Source: Stigmatella erecta
GTDB lineage: Bacteria > Myxococcota > Myxococcia > Myxococcales > Myxococcaceae
DNA: 64,000 nucleotides
Direction of reading: 5' to 3'
Assembly (NCBI RefSeq): GCF_900111745.1
Contig: NZ_FOIJ01000007.1
Location: 248,001-312,000, forward strand
Shown here: piece by piece, positions 9,301 through 16,190 of the stretch
Layout of the letters: each line of letters begins with the position of its first letter
Position numbering within the stretch: position 1 is the first letter of the stretch
Position numbers and translations under genes: made by a program
Notes under the pieces: model-generated
Databases searched by the model: none
The model's input: only the letters and a program-made list of their open reading frames with translations
Told to the model about the DNA's origin: nothing

Positions 9301-11253
9301 ACCCCGGGGCCTGCCAAGGCGCTGGCCTTCCGGGTCCAGCCGTCCACGGGCGTGGCGGGAGCGGTCTTCACCCCCGCGGTGAAAGCCGCCATCACCGATG
9401 CCTACGGAAACACCGTCCCGGACGCGGCCGCCCAGGTCACCCTGGCCCTGGAGACGAACCCCTCCGGGGGCACGCTCCTCGGCACCGCCACGGTGGCGGC
9501 CGTCCAGGGCGTGGCCACCTTCACGGACCTGTCCATCCCACGCGCGGGCACGGGCTACACCCTGACCGCAGCCTCAGGCTCACTCACCGGTGCATCCAGC
9601 ACGGCCTTCGACATCCTCCCGGGTGCGCGCAGCCGTCTGGCCTTCAAGCTCCAGCCCCAGAGCACCGTGGCGGGCAATCCGCTGGGCACCGTCTCGGTGG
9701 AGTTCCAGGACGCCCTGGGCAACCGGGTGGCCAGTTCCCTGCCCATCCACCTGAAGGTCCAGGACCGTCCCGGCGTGACGCTGATGGGCACGCCCACCGT
9801 GAATGCCAACGATGGCATCGCCACCTTCGACACCCTGTCCATCCGCCAGGCTGGGGAAGGCTACCGGCTGACGGCGCAGGCGGATGGGACCGCCGAGGCC
9901 TCCAGCACCGCGTTCACCCTCGTGCCGGGGCCCGCCGCAGCCCTGGTCTTCACCGTGCAGCCAGGGGCCGCGCGGGTGGGCGCCCTGTTGGAGCCGGCGA
10001 TCCGGGTCTCCTTCCAGGATGCCTTTGGCAATCTCGCCACGAGCGCCTGGGAAGCGGTCACCTTGACCCTGGGGACGAACCCGGGCGGGGGCACCCTGTC
10101 CGGCTCCCGGACTGTCTCCCCCGTCCAGGGCATGGCCACCTTCGCGAACCTGTCCATCGACCGCGCCGGGGTGGGCTACGCCCTGAAGGCGAACTCGGGC
10201 ACGCTGCCCGCGGTGGAGAGCCAGCCCTTCACCGTCTCCGAGCAGCCCGCGGCGCGGCTCGTCTTCCGTCCCCTGCCGGACGCGGGCCGCTTCACCGCAG
10301 GTGTTCCGTTCTCCGTGCAGGTGGAGGTGCAGGACGCGCAGGGCCGGGCGCTCGCCTCTGACGGCCTGGGCGTGACGCTGAGCCTCGGCGAAAACCCCGG
10401 CCACGGCACCCTGGAGGGCCCCGTTACAGCCACCACCGTCCACGGGGTGGCGACATTCGGGAACCTCTCCCTGCGCAAGGCCGCCGCCGCGTACACGCTC
10501 CTGGCGAGCGCGACAGGGGTCCAGGGCGCGGCGAGCACTCCGTTCACGGTCGTCGCGGGCCCGGCCGCGCGCCTCACGCTGGAGCTGCCTTCCAGCGTTT
10601 CCGCAGGACAGGGGGTGGAGATCGCCTCCACGGCGGTCGATGCCTACGACAACCTGGCCCGCACCTACGGGGGCACGGTCCAGGCGTCGAGCTCGGATGC
10701 GCAGGCCGTCCTGCCGGCCGTTACGGCCTTCGTGCAGGGGGCGCTGCCCTCGGGCGCCACCGTGACGTTCAGGGGCAAGGGTCTGGTGTCGCTCACGCTG
10801 ACGGACACCGGCAACCCCCTGCTGACCGTCACCGCGCAGACCACGGTGACGCCGTTCGCCCAGCCCACGGTGGCCGTCACCGAGCCTCGGGGTGGCACCA
10901 CCGTCTCTGGCCAGGTGAAGCTCACCGCCGAAGGCACGGTGGCGGCGGGGACCACGCTGGCCCAGCTCTCCCTTCTCGTGGATGGCCAGCAGGCCGCCAC
11001 CGGCACCGGGGCCGTGCTGACGGCCACCTGGGACAGTGCGGCGGCGGCCCCAGGCGAGCACATCATCACCGCGGTCATCACCGACGGCGCGGGCAACATG
11101 GCCGTGTCCGCTCCGGTGAGCGTTACCGTGAAGGGCAGCGGCAGCGGCAGCGGCTGCGGGGCCACCTCGGGGGCAGATGCCAGCTGCTGGCTGGGGGTGC
11201 TCGCCCTGAGCCGGTACGCCTTCGGCCGCCGGCGCCGCGCCCAGGCCGCCTGA
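3394..11253 (+). CDS. Giant subtilisin-like (S8) protease with tandem Ig-like modules and MYXO-CTERM tail
   Basis: 2619 residues. The signal peptide ends in LMALLAC (possible lipidation at Cys32). The region to about residue 300 is probably a prodomain. The S8 catalytic domain has Asp332 (VSDSG), His380 (CDGHGT), oxyanion Asn496 (AAGN) and Ser623 (GTSHSAP), all intact. A jelly-roll-like domain follows (near TLAWTDAPGS, about residue 730), then fibronectin-III-like domains (about 830-1030) and a carbohydrate-binding-like segment ending in FYVDNVRLT (about 1230). Next come one variant module, ten similar Ig-like modules of about 100 residues, another variant module and a final Ig-like domain. 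The C-terminus has Gly-Ser repeats, GCGATSGAD, a short hydrophobic segment and RRRR, the tripartite pattern of MYXO-CTERM sorting. It is probably secreted or surface-bound, for prey or matrix digestion. It is the largest gene of the window and appears monocistronic. Confidence 0.93.
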   Translation: MTTSATRSSGTGPRARGARVLGAVWLMALLACEGPGSLPSPQSPGEPRASAPLHKVQLSAAQAARWAQRGTPSQLIGDYGSFQLVRVEAPVLAALPASETGELKDESNQLLLNAGVIDTASAHGQSLRGMKSRAAGKRLHLVQFAGPILPEWYQALEATGVQIVTYIPHNAYLVYGGADAMGRLEAHVREARAIQWDGGYLDDYKLHPSVLKASTPTYTVQLVRDERENATTLELIRQLQSREGRIREVPGYVNVAASLTLPQLYDIASRPDVVSIQPYFTPRKVDERQDMILAGQITGNGPSGPGYLAWLASKGFTQAQFNGSGFGVDVSDSGLDNGTQLPNHFGLYTAGDVTATGRVAYNRLEGTANSGSTLQGCDGHGTLNAHIIAGYSSLTGEPFTDGTGFTHGLGVAPFVRVGSSVVFDPEDFTHPDYEDLQSRAYRDGMRISSNSWGAEDNGYGADAQAYDALVRDAQPTGSAVPVAGNQEMVILFAAGNFGSYANTVGAPATAKNVITVGASENARAFGAADLCDTPDSEANSLHDIASFSSRGPTSDGRKKPDLMAPGTHVAGGVAQEAGQRAHPPASATGKALGCFTAEGVCGGPQNEYYPVGQQWYTASSGTSHSAPAVAGGAALVRQYFINQGLPPPSPAMTKAYLMNSARYMTGTGANDNLFSNNQGMGLMDLGFAFDGTLRVLSDQESSQLFTASGQRRAFAGAVQDASRPFRVTLAWTDAPGSTTGSAWKNNLDLAVTVGGATYKGNVFNKGASVTGGGADEKNNVESVFLPAGTSGPFTVTVTATNINSDGVPGNGSVLDQDFALVVYNNCSTPGALPTGVTATATGANRIEVGWTPNGPASRYTVSRATSPGGPYTFLSEVTAPPYADTQVSGGTTYYYVVRGVACTESAPSAEASATAMGTCTYLPTFAGLTSVTNAGAATCGTSLDWGAAAPGCGGAVSYSIYRSTAQGFTPSAINRIATGVTGTQFADTLNLTSGTVYHYVVRATETSATGTVEETNTVMKSSVTTGAITPGVRYFDDFDAHRPTNASAYWTSASTTGSTQTLNIVDGCHYQSATKAYRFGSTSTACGTTYPAGTEVNLVLGGNGSVADINGFSIPFRAVTPELTFNVWYHLDTNYDGITLAYNTTSAGSPWIDVSDAPSTTAPYISEGGYDGVLSSNVSRRVWTGSNKGAHGALKSVTLNLKALAGKKVWFAFRAYSDSIYNAEGFYVDNVRLTADSAATCTTSVPPPGPAVSYQLSALPVYFSAGTPVTFTVTALDAVGQTATGYTGSASFTSTDAQAVLPSPVAFTAGVARNVPITFKTVGTQSVTATGVEEPSLKHSASATVTAGPASRLVFLTQPPPGATAGSAFSGSIRVGLVDAFGNAVSSGLHGVTMALGNNPGGSTLSGTTTATTSSGVATFSFLSLNKTGNGYTLVASSPGLTSVTSTGISISPAGASKLAFLTPPTGGTAGQALSPALQVEVLDPFDNRVPSTFSVTLEVNTHPAGGTLSGTKTVSAVNGVATFSNLSLDKAGTGYKLTATSGSRTQAVSPAFNIAAGAASRVRFTQQPASATVGAPLSPAVQVTLQDAFGNTAAQSALPITVALGNGQGGALLGGTTTVNAVAGVASFSTLSVNRPGTGYVLTASASGLTPDTSAAFAITAGAPAQLAITASPSAPVAAGAAFPARVEVRDSNGHVVTGASVQVTLTLDSAPGATLGGTTTVTTVNGVASFTGLSVDKAGTGYSLLASAPGLPSVLSGAFGVTPGPAVKLGFLTQPSATAAGADMVPDVRVAFQDAHGNTVTASPPPIALALETSVPGAVVGYTGTATANGVVTFNHLTVNKKGTGYRLRASSGAFATLSEPFEVTAGTAARLVFLTPPANTQAGEVLAPVEVEFQDAEGNRDTHASGSVKLRLGGPSGGTLEGTFIVSALQGVATFSSLSIRQAAQGYTLIAQSGALPEATSAAFHITPGPAKALAFRVQPSTGVAGAVFTPAVKAAITDAYGNTVPDAAAQVTLALETNPSGGTLLGTATVAAVQGVATFTDLSIPRAGTGYTLTAASGSLTGASSTAFDILPGARSRLAFKLQPQSTVAGNPLGTVSVEFQDALGNRVASSLPIHLKVQDRPGVTLMGTPTVNANDGIATFDTLSIRQAGEGYRLTAQADGTAEASSTAFTLVPGPAAALVFTVQPGAARVGALLEPAIRVSFQDAFGNLATSAWEAVTLTLGTNPGGGTLSGSRTVSPVQGMATFANLSIDRAGVGYALKANSGTLPAVESQPFTVSEQPAARLVFRPLPDAGRFTAGVPFSVQVEVQDAQGRALASDGLGVTLSLGENPGHGTLEGPVTATTVHGVATFGNLSLRKAAAAYTLLASATGVQGAASTPFTVVAGPAARLTLELPSSVSAGQGVEIASTAVDAYDNLARTYGGTVQASSSDAQAVLPAVTAFVQGALPSGATVTFRGKGLVSLTLTDTGNPLLTVTAQTTVTPFAQPTVAVTEPRGGTTVSGQVKLTAEGTVAAGTTLAQLSLLVDGQQAATGTGAVLTATWDSAAAAPGEHIITAVITDGAGNMAVSAPVSVTVKGSGSGSGCGATSGADASCWLGVLALSRYAFGRRRRAQAA
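7435..10557 (+). repeat. Ten tandem Ig-like protein modules inside the giant protease
   Basis: Each coding unit of about 300-320 bases begins with G-x-A-x-x-L-x-F, followed by QP or PP, AG, a V-x-x-x-D-A-x-G-N strand, a G-G-x-L-x-G-x-x-T-V turn, G-V-A-T-F-x-x-L-S and A-G-x-G-Y-x-L-x-A. The units are diverged in DNA but regular in protein, so they are old repeats under selection as stalk modules, not recent slippage. Confidence 0.85.
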
Positions 11254-11265
11254 GCCCCCGGCTTC

Positions 11266-11290
11266 CCCGGGGCGTCCTTCACGCCCCGGG
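11266..11290 (+). terminator. Hairpin after the giant protease gene
   Basis: A perfect 10-base-pair stem CCCGGGGCGT / ACGCCCCGGG with a five-base loop, starting 13 bases after the stop codon. No U-tract follows, as is common for hairpin terminators in GC-rich genomes. Confidence 0.5.
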
Positions 11291-11370
11291 TGGGCCATCA
11301 GGCGAGCACACCGGTTGAACGGCCGCCCGCCGCCAACCGGTGCCAGCGGTCCGGGCCGTTTCCACCCTTG

Positions 11371-11387
11371 GAGCAACGTTGGTTAGC
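11371..11387. promoter_or_regulatory. Candidate operator, copy 2 (GAGCAACGTTGRTTARC)
   Basis: GAGCAACGTTGGTTAGC, starting 41 bases before the DoxX start and just upstream of its ribosome site. It matches the copy at 3181 at 15 of 17 positions and is a plausible repressor or activator site for this gene. Confidence 0.35.
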
Positions 11388-11411
11388 CCCTTCTTCTCAG
11401 GAGCAGCTCCC

Positions 11412-11918
11412 ATGTTGGTGACGACTCTGACCGAGCAGCCCAGCCTTCTGAAGGCCGCGGCCCTGTTGCCCCCCCGGCTGTCGCTGGGCTCCACCCTGGT
11501 GTTTCACGGGCTGAGCAAGCTGAAGAAGGAGGGCGTGGCGCAGACCGCGCCCATGTTCGAGCAGCTGGGGTTCACCCCCGGCAAGCCCTGGGTCATCGCC
11601 GTGGGCATCACCGAGGTGGTGTCCGGGGTGAGCGCCATCCTGGGCGTGGCTACCCGCCTCACCGCGTTCGCGGTGCTCGCCACGCAGGCCGTCGCCATCG
11701 GCAAGGTGCACGGGCCCAAGGGCTTCGACAACCTCCAGGGCGGCTACGAGTTCAACCTCTCCCTGGTGGGCACCGCGCTGGCCCTGCTGCTCCGGGGCCC
11801 GGGCAGCCTCTCGGTGCACAGCGCCCTGGAGACCGCCGCCAAGCGCCGGGAGCTGCGCCGCTTCCGGCTCCTGTCCCGCCAGCGCCGCCGCTCGCGCCTG
11901 CTCGACCTGCTGGGCTGA
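11412..11918 (+). CDS. DoxX-family membrane protein
   Basis: 168 residues with four hydrophobic segments (about residues 20-40, 60-80, 85-100 and 115-135) and the DoxX landmarks RLSLGSTLVFHGLSKL, FEQLGF, and GITEVVSGVSAILGVATRLTA. A very basic C-terminal tail (RRELRRFRLLSRQRRRSR) is expected in the cytoplasm. The family is linked to redox and sulfur stress or quinone chemistry, but no precise function is known. ATG 11412 follows AGGAGC at a spacing of about eight. The gene is preceded by the candidate operator at 11371. Confidence 0.85.
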   Translation: MLVTTLTEQPSLLKAAALLPPRLSLGSTLVFHGLSKLKKEGVAQTAPMFEQLGFTPGKPWVIAVGITEVVSGVSAILGVATRLTAFAVLATQAVAIGKVHGPKGFDNLQGGYEFNLSLVGTALALLLRGPGSLSVHSALETAAKRRELRRFRLLSRQRRRSRLLDLLG

Positions 11919-11983
11919 GCCGGGCTCTGTCGGGTACTCCACGGCCCCCGCGCCTCGCGGGGTGCCAAGCCCTTGCGGGGGGG

Positions 11984-12382
11984 ATGACACGCCCCCATCT
12001 CGCCTTCATGACCGGAAAAACGTGGGTGGCGGTGGCGGGAGCCCTGTGGCTGTGGGGCTGTGACGACTCCACCGTGGCGGAGGTGACGGACAGCCAGGCC
12101 GCCGCCGTGGACGCCGCGAGCGAGAACCTCTGCGACATCTTCGATGCGTGCGGCAACATCGGCGAGGGAAAGACCTACGCCAGCCGCAGCGACTGCGAGA
12201 CGAACCGCAAGGCCTTCTGGAACGGGAAGTGGCCCGTGGAGAGCTGCGACAACCACATCCACGGGGACAACCTCCAGGCCTGTCTGGATGCCATCGAGAC
12301 GATGGACTGCAACAGCCTGGTGGACGAGCTCCGGGTCATCAACGGGGCCTGTGCCCAGGACAAGGTCTGCGCCGGCGAGTAG
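11984..12382 (+). CDS. Cysteine-rich small lipoprotein, unknown function
   Basis: 132 residues from the ATG at 11984, or 124 from the ATG at 12008, which gives a cleaner signal peptide but has no ribosome site. A hydrophobic stretch leads to LWLWGCDD, a lipobox-like cleavage site. The mature part has eight cysteines in a spaced pattern (LCDIFDACG, SDCETN, ESCDN, QACLDAI, MDCNS, GACAQD, KVCAGE), suggesting four disulfides. Similar Cys-spaced lipoproteins (DUF6184-like) are common in myxobacteria. That link is tentative and no function is known. Confidence 0.75.
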   Translation: MTRPHLAFMTGKTWVAVAGALWLWGCDDSTVAEVTDSQAAAVDAASENLCDIFDACGNIGEGKTYASRSDCETNRKAFWNGKWPVESCDNHIHGDNLQACLDAIETMDCNSLVDELRVINGACAQDKVCAGE

Positions 12383-12450
12383 CCCCTACCAGGGCCCGTC
12401 CGTGATGCCTGGACACACCGCTGGTCCCTCCGGAGCGGGATGCGGGCGGC

Positions 12451-12765
12451 TCAGGAGCCGCCCAGGATTCCACCCAGCAGGCCACTGCCGCCACCGCCGG
12501 TCCCTCCGCCATTGCCGCCCAGCAGCTCGCCCAGGAGATCGCTGCCGATGAGCTGGGTCAGCAGCGTGCCCTGGCGCGTGGGCCCGCCGTCCTTGCCTGG
12601 CGTGCCGGCCTCCTGCTTGGAGACGAGGACGATTTCCTCCACCGGCACCGGCTCGCCGGCCACCGCGGGCGGGGGCGCCATGAGGGCCGTGGCCCCGAGC
12701 ACCGCCGCCATCAGGGCCACCTGCCGCCCTGCCCCTCCTCGACTCGTCTTCCCGTGCGTCTTCAT
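12451..12765 (-). CDS. Small exported glycine-rich protein, unknown function
   Basis: 104 residues. A basic start (MKTHGKTSRGGAGR) is followed by a hydrophobic stretch VALMAAVLGATALM and a signal peptidase site PAVAG. The mature protein has an acidic strand VPVEEIVLVS and a C-terminal half that is almost only Gly/Leu/Ser (LLGGNGGGTGGGG, LLGGILGGS). GGAGAGGA precedes the ATG. Convergent with the Cys-rich lipoprotein gene. Function unknown. Confidence 0.7.
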   Translation of the reverse strand: MKTHGKTSRGGAGRQVALMAAVLGATALMAPPPAVAGEPVPVEEIVLVSKQEAGTPGKDGGPTRQGTLLTQLIGSDLLGELLGGNGGGTGGGGSGLLGGILGGS

Positions 12766-12895
12766 GTGTGGGTCCTCTCCTGCGGAGTGACCCCCTTAGG
12801 ATTGAACCTCGCATCGCCCAGGAAAACCGGTCCTTCTAGAGCGAAGGGCTGTTGTTTTTCCACCAGGCTTCAATGCTTTGTCATCAAAGGACTGA

Positions 12896-14416
12896 TTACA
12901 CTTTGTAGAGCAAATCCATGTATTTCTTGAGCAGGTCGCTCAGCAGCCCCCGGAAGGGCACGGTGCCGGCCATGCCGTAGACGGGGGCCATGGTGCCCTT
13001 CTCCGAGGGGTTCGCCCGGACGTGGGCCACGGCCGCCGCCAGGTCCTCCAGGAACCGCTCCGCCACGCCCTCCTGCGTGTGCCGCAGGGTGACGCACAGG
13101 TGGACCGCGGCGGGCTTGTGCAGCCCGTTCAAGTCCCACCCCTGGGCGCCCATGCGCTCCATCACCTTGTAGATGTCCACCTCGTGCGCGCCGAAGGCGA
13201 TGACGAACAGGGGGTCTCCCAGCACGTGCAGCCCGGGGATGGACGCGATGCCGTCCTTGAGCTGCTTGGCCGTCTCCAGGATGCGGCGCGTGGCGTCCAG
13301 GTAGCCCGCCTCGCCCATCGTCACCAGCGTGGCCCAGGCCGCCGCGATGAGCCCGCCGGGGCGGCTGCCCGAGAAGGTGGGCGAGAAGTAGATGCCCCCC
13401 GGCCACTCGGTGGCCGTGAAGTACTGGTACGCGCGCAGCGCCGAGCCCCGGTACAGCACCACCGAGGTGCCCTTGGCGGCGTAGCCGAACTTGTGCGTGT
13501 CCGCGGACATCGTCGTCACGCCGGGCAGCTGGAAGTCGAACGGCGGCACCGCGTAGCCCAGGCGCTTGGCCCACGGCAGCACGAAGCCGCCCAGGCACGC
13601 GTCCGTGTGGAAGCCCAGGCCGCGCTTGCGCGCCAGCTCCGACAGCTCCGCGATGGGATCGATGACGCCGTGGGGGAAGGAGGGCGCCGAGCCCACCAGG
13701 ACGATGGTGTTGCGCGTGAGCGCCCGCCGCGTGGCGGCCACGTCCGCGCGGTAGTCCGCCGCCACCGGCACCCGCACGGCCTTCACGCCGAAGTAGTGCG
13801 CGGCCTTGTCGAACGCCGGGTGCGCGCTGGAGGGCAGCACCATCTCCGGCCGGGTGATGCGCAGCTCCTGCCGCGCCCAGTCCCGGTACGTCTTGATGGC
13901 GAGCATGATGCTCTCGGTGCCGCCCGAGGAGAGCGAGCCGCAGACGTGCTGCTCCGGGGGCAGGTTCCGGTTGGCCACGGTGGCGCCCAGCATGTTCGCC
14001 GTCATGGCCACCACCTCGGCCTCGAACTTGGTGGCGCTGGGCCACAGCTCGGCGTGCAGGGGGTTGCTCTGCGAGTGCAGCGCGTACACCTCGTTCACGA
14101 AGGCGATGTGGTCCTCGGCCCCGTGGTACACGGCGCCCGAGACGTGCCCCTCCTTCCACCGCTTCTCCTCGCGCGCCTCCATCGCCGCCAGCTCGTTCAG
14201 CACCTCCTCGCGCGGGCGCCCCTGCGCCGGGAGCCGCTCGAAGGAGGGCAGCTCGCCCCGGTAGGGCTTCAGGCGGCCCTCCAGGTGGGACAGCATCGTC
14301 CCCGTCTCCTTGTCCAGCCGGGCGCGGACCTGGGGAATGGCCTTGAGGTACTTCTCGGCCACTTCGAGCCACCGCTGCGGCACGTGGGACAGCAAGTCCA
14401 GGTTGGGAAGATCCAT
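12896..14416 (-). CDS. Sphingosine-1-phosphate lyase-like PLP enzyme
   Basis: 506 residues from ATG 14416, which has AGGAAGGA five bases upstream; a start 39 bases further up is less supported. The fold-type I PLP core aligns in motif order with animal sphingosine-1-phosphate lyases: CGSLSSGGTESIMLA, HPAFDKAAHYFGV, SFPHGVIDPI, DACLGGF, SADTHKFGYAAKGTS (Schiff-base Lys309), SPTFSGSRPGG and VYGMA near the end. Such enzymes split phosphorylated long-chain bases into an aldehyde and phosphoethanolamine. Animal enzymes carry an N-terminal membrane anchor that is absent here, as in known bacterial lyases. Myxobacteria are known to make sphingolipids, so an endogenous substrate is plausible. The lyase is downstream of the FGGY kinase with a 35-base gap, probably in one operon. 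A glutamate/tyrosine decarboxylase-like role is the alternative. Confidence 0.88.
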   Translation of the reverse strand: MDLPNLDLLSHVPQRWLEVAEKYLKAIPQVRARLDKETGTMLSHLEGRLKPYRGELPSFERLPAQGRPREEVLNELAAMEAREEKRWKEGHVSGAVYHGAEDHIAFVNEVYALHSQSNPLHAELWPSATKFEAEVVAMTANMLGATVANRNLPPEQHVCGSLSSGGTESIMLAIKTYRDWARQELRITRPEMVLPSSAHPAFDKAAHYFGVKAVRVPVAADYRADVAATRRALTRNTIVLVGSAPSFPHGVIDPIAELSELARKRGLGFHTDACLGGFVLPWAKRLGYAVPPFDFQLPGVTTMSADTHKFGYAAKGTSVVLYRGSALRAYQYFTATEWPGGIYFSPTFSGSRPGGLIAAAWATLVTMGEAGYLDATRRILETAKQLKDGIASIPGLHVLGDPLFVIAFGAHEVDIYKVMERMGAQGWDLNGLHKPAAVHLCVTLRHTQEGVAERFLEDLAAAVAHVRANPSEKGTMAPVYGMAGTVPFRGLLSDLLKKYMDLLYKV

Positions 14417-14451
14417 GGCGTCCTTCCTGCGGAAGTCCTCGCGCGCGGGGC

Positions 14452-16041
14452 TCACGCGCTCCGGGAGCGGTTGAGGCGCGCGAAGATGGCCTTGTTGGCC
14501 TTGTAGAGGTTCAAGAACTCACCAAACAGCTCGTCGTAGAGCCCACGGTGGGCACCGTTGGGCTCGTAGGTCTGGGTAATGGGCACCAGCGACGGCATCT
14601 CCTCCACCGTCAGGTGCTGGAGCGCCAGCGCCGCCTGGAAGGCCGCGCCCCGGGCGTTGGCCAGCACGGGCTCGTCCACCTGGTGGATGGGCCGGTCCAG
14701 CACGTCCGCGAGAATCTGACACCACACGCGCGAGCGCGCCCCGCCGCCAATCAGCCGGATGCCGTCCAGCTTCCTCCCCAGGAAGGGCTCCACGTAGGAC
14801 AGCAGCCAGCGGCTGTTGTAGGCCACGCCCTCCATCACCGCGCGCACCAGGTGCCCGCGCGTCGTCTGGAGCGACTGGTTGAAGAACCCGCCGCGCAGGC
14901 GCGCGTCCTCCACCGGGGAGCGCTCGCCGTTGAGCCAGGGCAGGAAGATGACCTGATCGCTGCCCGCGGGCACGCGCGCGGCGGCCTCCTCGAAGCGGGC
15001 GTAGATCTGCTGGGAGTCCGGCGCGGTGGCCGCGTCCTGGGCGTCGAAGAGCAGCGCCTTGAGCTGGGACAGGCAGATGCCGGCGGACTCCTGCTCGTTG
15101 AGCAGCAGGTAGCGGCCCGGAAGCGCCGAGGGCACCGTGCCCATCTGGTGCAGGATGTCCGCCTTCTTGTAGGGCACATGGCAGCTCAGCCACGAGGAGG
15201 TGCCGATGCACAGGTGCGGCTCGAAGTCGCGCACCGCGCCAGAGCCCACCGCCGCCGCCATGATGTCCGGGGCGCCCGTCACCACCTGCACCCTCTCGGA
15301 CAGCCCCAGCTCGCGCGCGGCCTCGGGCCGCAGCGGCCCCATGACGGATGCGGCCGGCAGCAGCTCGGGCAGCTTGTCCCGGTGCAGCCCCGTCATCGCC
15401 AGGAGGCGCTCGTCGTACCCCACCCGCGCCACGTCCCGGTTGTCCGTCACCCAGTGCAGGGTGATGGCGTCATAGGAGGAGGCGAACCGGCCGCTGAGCC
15501 GCAGGTTGAGCCAGTCCTTGGGCTCCAGGAACTTGTAGGTGTCGCGGTAGAGCCCCGGGTGCTCATGCTGGAGGTAGAGGATGTGCCCCACCGGATCCTT
15601 GCCGGACATGCTGGGCGCCCCGCCCGTCAGCCGCAGCCAGGTGAAGAGCTTGCCCAGCGAGTAGCCCTCGACGGAGAGCAGGCCCCGGGTGAGCCGCCGG
15701 ACGTGGGGCGCGCCGCGCGAGTCCATCCACAGAAGGGCCGGCCGCAGGGGCTTGCCCTGCGCGTCCACCGCCACCGTGCCGGACCACTGGCTGCTGCAGT
15801 TGACGCCCACCACGTCCGCCGCGGACACCCCGTCGTGCGCCAGCAGCCGCCGCGTGCCCCGCACGATGGCCGACCACCAGCTCTCCGGATCCTGCTCCGC
15901 CCCCCCTTCCGGGAGCAGCGCCAGCGGAAGCGGCTCCACCTCGCCCCCCTGGATGACGCCCCGCGTCGTGACGAGGGCCAGCTTGACGGCCGACGTCCCC
16001 AAATCGATGGCCAGGATGGTTGGACTCCCCGCGTTCGGCAC
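14452..16041 (-). CDS. FGGY-family carbohydrate kinase (xylulokinase-like)
   Basis: 529 residues. The start is set at GTG 16041 because GGAGGGGGAAAG lies directly before it; an ATG 15 bases upstream would place that ribosome site inside the gene. It has the phosphate-binding motif ILAIDLGTSAVKLAL, the catalytic-Asp region LLWMDSRGAPHV, TGAPDIMAAAVGSGA, the NGERSPVED segment and a C-terminal adenosine-binding stretch IRLIGGGARSRVWCQILADV. FGGY kinases phosphorylate sugars or polyols using ATP; xylulokinase is the nearest guess but the substrate is not certain. It is followed by the lyase on the same strand and is divergent from the flavoenzyme gene. Confidence 0.88.
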   Translation of the reverse strand: MPNAGSPTILAIDLGTSAVKLALVTTRGVIQGGEVEPLPLALLPEGGAEQDPESWWSAIVRGTRRLLAHDGVSAADVVGVNCSSQWSGTVAVDAQGKPLRPALLWMDSRGAPHVRRLTRGLLSVEGYSLGKLFTWLRLTGGAPSMSGKDPVGHILYLQHEHPGLYRDTYKFLEPKDWLNLRLSGRFASSYDAITLHWVTDNRDVARVGYDERLLAMTGLHRDKLPELLPAASVMGPLRPEAARELGLSERVQVVTGAPDIMAAAVGSGAVRDFEPHLCIGTSSWLSCHVPYKKADILHQMGTVPSALPGRYLLLNEQESAGICLSQLKALLFDAQDAATAPDSQQIYARFEEAAARVPAGSDQVIFLPWLNGERSPVEDARLRGGFFNQSLQTTRGHLVRAVMEGVAYNSRWLLSYVEPFLGRKLDGIRLIGGGARSRVWCQILADVLDRPIHQVDEPVLANARGAAFQAALALQHLTVEEMPSLVPITQTYEPNGAHRGLYDELFGEFLNLYKANKAIFARLNRSRSA

Positions 16042-16190
16042 CTTTCCCCCTCCCATGCGAGCGGCGCGGGGAGTCTACCCGAACCCCCCCCGGGCCAACG
16101 GGAAACCCGCTCAAACGTTATTGGTGTAAAAAGCCAGCCAGCATGGAATACTAGGGTTTGTTCCCCTGGAGTCGGAAAGCGAGTCCCCCC

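Noticed and set aside
7435-10557. The regular repeats as a CRISPR-like array or satellite DNA
   Set aside because: The period is about 300 bases, the DNA copies are diverged, and the reading frame stays open throughout; they are protein modules.
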